Origin: DASZMX01 sp035551475
GTDB taxonomy: Bacteria > Verrucomicrobiota > Verrucomicrobiia > Limisphaerales > Palsa-1400
NCBI GenBank assembly: GCA_035551475.1
Contig: DASZMX010000077.1
Coordinates: forward strand, 1-16,413
Direction of reading: 5' to 3'
DNA length: 16,413 bases
A model generated the notes under the pieces. The model had not been told where the DNA came from. It saw nothing but the letters and a program-made list of their open reading frames with translations, and did not search any database. The position numbers were made by a program, and so were the translations under genes. Shown piece after piece: positions 13,557 through 16,413 of this stretch (positions are counted from its first letter, which is position 1; each line of letters opens with the position of its first letter).

Positions 13557-14474
13557 ATGAACACGATTGCTCATCCTGTGTCTGATTACTTTGCCATGCA
13601 AAGTGTAGTTGACGCTCCCGCTCCCGCGCGCGCCGTGCGCATTCAGCGCGCCGCCCATCTCGGCATGTGCTTTGGCGTGCGCGACGCCATTGCGCTCGCG
13701 CTCGACGAGGCGGCAAAACAGCCGCTCACCATTCTCGGCGATCTCGTGCATAATGCCGATGTCACGGCGCAATTGCGCGCGCGCGGCATTCAAACCGAGC
13801 ATCAGCCCGCCACGGTGAAAACCCCCGCCGTGATGATCACCGCGCACGGCGCCTCGGACAAAACCATGCAAGGCGCGCGCGCCCAGGGTTTGCATGTCCT
13901 GGAAGCCACCTGCCCGCTCGTGCATTACGCCCACCGCGCCGTGCGGCAGCTGGCCGCCGCCGGCTTTCATCCGATCATCATTGGCCAGCGCGGCCATGTC
14001 GAAGTCCGCGGCCTGACCGAAGACCTCGCCGCCTGCGATATTATTTTGACAGATGAGGACGTCGCCGGGCTCGCTCCGCATCCGCGTTTGGGCGTCGCCG
14101 CGCAGACCACCCAGCCCATCGACCGCGTCCGCGCGCTGGTCGCACTCCTGCGCCAGCGGTTTCCCCAATCCGAAGTCCGTTTTATTGACACTGTGTGCCA
14201 GCCCACCAAGCTCCGCCAATCCGCCGCCGCCGCGCTCGCGCAAGCCTCCGACGTGGTCATCGTGGTGGGCGGCGCCAGCAGCAACAACACCCGCGAACTT
14301 GTGCAAACCTGCTCCCGCCACTGCGCCCGGGTGCATCACGTGCAGCAGGCCAAAGACCTGCGCGCCGAGTGGCTCGCGCACGCCGTGCGCATCGGCCTCA
14401 CCGCCGGCACCTCCACGCCCGATTTCATCATCAACGAGGTGGAAGACCGCCTGCGCGCCCTCGTCGCAGCTTAG
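13557..14474 (+). CDS. ispH: 4-hydroxy-3-methylbut-2-enyl diphosphate reductase
   Basis: IspH (LytB) is the last enzyme of the MEP pathway; it makes IPP and DMAPP with a [4Fe-4S] cluster. From ATG 13557 the product is 305 residues. The three cluster cysteines are present: Cys38 (HLGMCFGVRDAI), Cys119 (EATCPLVHYAH) and Cys214 (DTVCQPTKLRQ). Substrate-binding and catalytic residues are also seen: His65 (LVHNADV), His97 (TAHGAS), His147 and Glu149 (GQRGHVEV), T184 in QTT, the SSNN block at 241-244 and S286 in TAGTSTPD. The start is uncertain. E. coli IspH has its first Cys at residue 12, and starting at GTG 13635 would match that exactly. ATG 13557 and ATG 13596 would add 26 and 13 residues. None has a ribosome-binding site, and the second operator copy lies between 13557 and 13635. 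The gene starts 9 nt after the regulator stop, an odd genomic partner for ispH. Confidence 0.94.
   Translation: MNTIAHPVSDYFAMQSVVDAPAPARAVRIQRAAHLGMCFGVRDAIALALDEAAKQPLTILGDLVHNADVTAQLRARGIQTEHQPATVKTPAVMITAHGASDKTMQGARAQGLHVLEATCPLVHYAHRAVRQLAAAGFHPIIIGQRGHVEVRGLTEDLAACDIILTDEDVAGLAPHPRLGVAAQTTQPIDRVRALVALLRQRFPQSEVRFIDTVCQPTKLRQSAAAALAQASDVVIVVGGASSNNTRELVQTCSRHCARVHHVQQAKDLRAEWLAHAVRIGLTAGTSTPDFIINEVEDRLRALVAA
13586..13604. promoter_or_regulatory. Palindromic operator, site 2, at the start of ispH
   Basis: TTACTTTGCCATGCAAAGT repeats the core ACTTTG-N5-CAAAGT of site 1 with the same spacing. The inner arms ACTTTGC and GCAAAGT (around CAT) are perfect, and the left flank TT is shared with site 1. 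The in-frame ATG 13596 lies inside the palindrome. Twelve core bases at fixed spacing are unlikely to recur by chance within about 1 kb. Confidence 0.65.
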
Positions 14475-15559
14475 GCCTTGGTTTCCGCCGCCGGCGCCGC
14501 GGCGCCCGCGCGTTTGGCCATGATGGCGGCGACAATTTTCTGCGCCAGTTCCGGCTTGTCCACCAGGGCTTGGCGCGCCGCGTCTTTGCCCTGCCCGATC
14601 AATTCGCCCTCGAATTGGAGCCACGCGCCTTTCTTGTCCACCACGCCATTGGCGATGCCCACATCGATGATGCTGCCTTCCTTGTTGATGCCGTGATTGT
14701 AAATGATCTCAAATTCCGCCTCGACAAACGGCGGCGCCACCTTGTTCTTGACGATCTTGACCTTGGTCGTGTTGCCCACCGCGTTCCCCGCCGCGTCCTT
14801 CAAGGTGTCGCGGCGGCGGATGTCGATGCGAATGCTCGCGTAAAATTTCAGCGCCTTGCCGCCGGGCGTCGTCTCCGGGTTGCCGAACATCACGCCCACT
14901 TTTTCGCGCAATTGATTGGTGAAAATGCAGGTCGTCTTGGACTTGTTCAGAATGGCCGTCAGTTTCCGCAACGCCTGGCTCATCAACCGCGCCTGCATGC
15001 CCATCGTTGCCATGCCCATTTCGCCTTCCAATTCCGCCTTCGGCACCAGCGCCGCGACCGAGTCCACCACGATCACGTCCAGCGCGTTCGAGCGCGCCAG
15101 CGTTTCGCAAATGCTCAATGCCTCTTCGCCGCTGTCCGGCTGCGACACCAGCAATTCATCCAGGTTCACGCCCAGCTTCTTCGCGTAACCGGGATCGAGC
15201 GCATGCTCCGCGTCGATGAACGCCGCCAGCCCGCCCATCTTCTGGGCATTGGCGATGACATGCAGCATCAGCGTCGTTTTGCCCGACGATTCTGGCCCGA
15301 AAATTTCCACCACGCGCCCGCGCGGCACTCCGCCCACGCCCAGCGCCAAATCCACCGCCAGCGCTCCCGTGGGAATCACTTCGATCACCACTTTCGCGCG
15401 CGCATCGCCCAGCCGCATGATGCTGCCATCGCCGTACGCTTTCGTGATCGAGGAAATCGCCGCATCCAAATCACGCTGGCGCGCGGCGGCAATTTTCGGG
15501 TCGGCGCCCTTGGATTCGGGCGATTTTGCTTCGGCAACTTTTTCGGCTTTGGGAGGCAT
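14471..15559 (-). CDS. recA: Recombinase A
   Basis: This 362-residue RecA drives homologous strand exchange and, as a filament on single-stranded DNA, triggers LexA-type self-cleavage. Clear features are Walker A GPESSGKTT (88-96), the catalytic Glu in DAEHALDP (E118), Walker B VIVVDS (D166), loop L1 (EGEMGMATMGMQARLMSQALRKL region, about 178-200), loop L2 with Gln216 and MFGNPETTPGGKALKFYAS, and NKVAPPFVEAEFEI. The C-terminus is Ala/Lys-rich and short on acidic residues compared with E. coli RecA. About 20 Lys/Ala-rich residues precede the core. The start is ATG 15559, without a Shine-Dalgarno sequence. Its stop codon overlaps that of the convergent ispH. lpxA lies 61 nt upstream on the same strand. 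No canonical E. coli-type or Bacillus-type SOS box is visible before the gene. Confidence 0.98.
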   Translation of the reverse strand: MPPKAEKVAEAKSPESKGADPKIAAARQRDLDAAISSITKAYGDGSIMRLGDARAKVVIEVIPTGALAVDLALGVGGVPRGRVVEIFGPESSGKTTLMLHVIANAQKMGGLAAFIDAEHALDPGYAKKLGVNLDELLVSQPDSGEEALSICETLARSNALDVIVVDSVAALVPKAELEGEMGMATMGMQARLMSQALRKLTAILNKSKTTCIFTNQLREKVGVMFGNPETTPGGKALKFYASIRIDIRRRDTLKDAAGNAVGNTTKVKIVKNKVAPPFVEAEFEIIYNHGINKEGSIIDVGIANGVVDKKGAWLQFEGELIGQGKDAARQALVDKPELAQKIVAAIMAKRAGAAAPAAETKA

Positions 15560-15620
15560 GATGGGAAAAATTTAAAGGTTAAACAGTCAACGTCCCCGAA
15601 GTTTCCACAAGCCCGCCGTG

Positions 15621-16413
15621 TTAGTCAATGTCGTCGTGACTTTGCCCCCGGCGCGCGCGATGCAGGCAGATGCCGCGCTTGGTCGAACCCACAAAATCGA
15701 GCATCGTCCGGGAGGCGGCGCCGTTAAATTGCGCCTGCGCCGCCGCCGCCGCTTCCGTCAAATTGCGCCCCGAACGAAACAGCGCCTGATACAGCCGCTT
15801 CAATTCCAGCCGTTCCTCCGGCTTGATCCCCGCGCGGCGCAAGCCCACGACATTCAGCCCAATGATATTATTGACGCCATACGCGATCGTGAACGGCGGC
15901 AGATCGCGCCCCACCCCCGCCCCGCCCTGCATCATGGCCAGCGTCCCGATCCGCGTGAATTGGTGAATCAGGCAATTGCCCGAAATAAACGCCCGGTCCC
16001 CCACCTCCACATGCCCTGCCAGCAACGCCCCATTGGCGATGATCACATGATTCCCCACCGCGCCGTTGTGGCCGATGTGCGCGTTCACCATCAAATAATT
16101 ATGCGAGCCAATCACCGTCGCCTCGTCCACCTTGGCCGAGCGATGCACCGTCACCCCTTCGCGAAAAACATTGTCATCCCCAATGATCACCCCCGTGCGC
16201 TCATTTTTATACTTCAAATCCTGCGGCGCATCCCCAATGACACACCCCGCATGGAAACGATTGTTCGCCCCGATCCGCGTCCAGCCTGTCAAATAAACAT
16301 GCGGCCCCACCTCGCAACCCGCCCCCACCGTCACCTCCCCGTCAATCACCGCCCCCGGCCCGATGTTTGCCGTCGGGTCGATCTGCGCCTTGGGGCTGAT
16401 CACTGCGCTGGGA
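15621..16413 (-). CDS. lpxA: UDP-N-acetylglucosamine acyltransferase, 5' end outside the window
   Basis: LpxA adds a 3-hydroxyacyl chain to UDP-GlcNAc, the first step of lipid A synthesis. About 263 residues are visible. The left-handed beta-helix hexapeptide repeats fill the first two thirds. Family landmarks are APQDLKYKNERT, VHRS, the catalytic histidine in NAHIGHN (equal to E. coli His125), LAGHVEVGD, IHQF (His160 equivalent), and the C-terminal helical part (LNVVGLRRAGI to STKRGICLHR). The GTG at 16403 is probably an internal Val, since the frame continues upstream as PSAVISPKAQ and E. coli LpxA has about ten more residues; the true start lies just beyond the right edge. The acyl-length ruler position (E. 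coli Gly173) is Gly here, suggesting C14 chains (inference). The gene shows that the organism has an LPS-type outer membrane. Confidence 0.95.
   Translation of the reverse strand, partial: PSAVISPKAQIDPTANIGPGAVIDGEVTVGAGCEVGPHVYLTGWTRIGANNRFHAGCVIGDAPQDLKYKNERTGVIIGDDNVFREGVTVHRSAKVDEATVIGSHNYLMVNAHIGHNGAVGNHVIIANGALLAGHVEVGDRAFISGNCLIHQFTRIGTLAMMQGGAGVGRDLPPFTIAYGVNNIIGLNVVGLRRAGIKPEERLELKRLYQALFRSGRNLTEAAAAAQAQFNGAASRTMLDFVGSTKRGICLHRARRGQSHDDID

Noticed and set aside
13200..14624. Long open frame (474 codons) antisense to the regulator and ispH
   Set aside because: ispH is certain from its cysteines and motifs. The antisense product is low-complexity and Gly/Ala/Arg-rich.
15560..15620. 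LexA/SOS box upstream of recA
   Set aside because: Neither the E. coli CTG-N10-CAG palindrome nor the Bacillus GAAC-N4-GTTC pattern is seen. GTT and AAC ends around AAACAGTC form only a poor dyad.
14195..15727. Long open frame (510 codons) antisense to recA and lpxA
   Set aside because: It runs opposite the unmistakable recA gene and yields an Arg/His-rich product without domain features.
16401..16403. GTG as the start of lpxA
   Set aside because: The frame continues upstream with family-like residues (PSAVISP) and the protein would lack about ten N-terminal residues, so the real start is outside the window.

Overview
This window looks like chromosomal DNA from a GC-rich member of the Verrucomicrobiota, probably Pedosphaera/Limisphaerales-like. 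This is inferred from the protein style and not from any database search. The main pointers are a secreted LamG-Ig-LamG protein whose C-terminal module (LQSTTNLTNPNW ... FFRL) is typical of that group, an LPS gene (lpxA), and many start codons without a Shine-Dalgarno sequence. No transposon, integrase, rRNA, tRNA or CRISPR array is visible. All genes appear intact except the two cut by the window edges.

Layout. Positions 1-2475 (minus strand) hold a secreted LamG/Ig protein, followed 2 nt later by the 5' part of a second secreted protein that runs off the left edge. Positions 2613-4640 (plus strand) hold an orphan sugar-type substrate-binding lipoprotein with a promoter so close that its mRNA may be leaderless, a small unknown protein, and a tiny secreted protein made of little more than a SecDF P1-head domain. 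A NarL/LuxR-type response regulator (4659-5339, minus) is divergent from a Fic-type AMP transferase with a C-terminal winged helix (5487-6491, plus). Four perfect 11-bp tandem repeats lie directly before the Fic gene. Positions 6574-10297 (plus) hold a CvpA-like membrane protein with a long C-terminal extension, a flavin amine oxidase and a class I DAHP synthase (entry to the shikimate pathway). Positions 10351-12557 hold the commonly paired secreted families DUF3300 and DUF2950. Positions 12568-14474 hold a six-helix membrane protein, an overlapping small winged-helix regulator, and ispH (last step of the MEP isoprenoid pathway). recA and lpxA follow on the minus strand. ispH and recA converge so tightly that their stop codons overlap.

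The most interesting signal is regulatory. A perfect palindrome with 10-bp arms (core ACTTTG-N5-CAAAGT) sits in the promoter of the membrane-protein/regulator pair. A second copy of the same core, with the same 5-nt spacing, occurs about 1 kb downstream at the start of ispH. This suggests that the small regulator controls its own operon and also ispH. The tandem-repeat array ahead of the Fic gene, the free-standing SecDF P1-head protein and the CvpA fusion are the other points worth checking.
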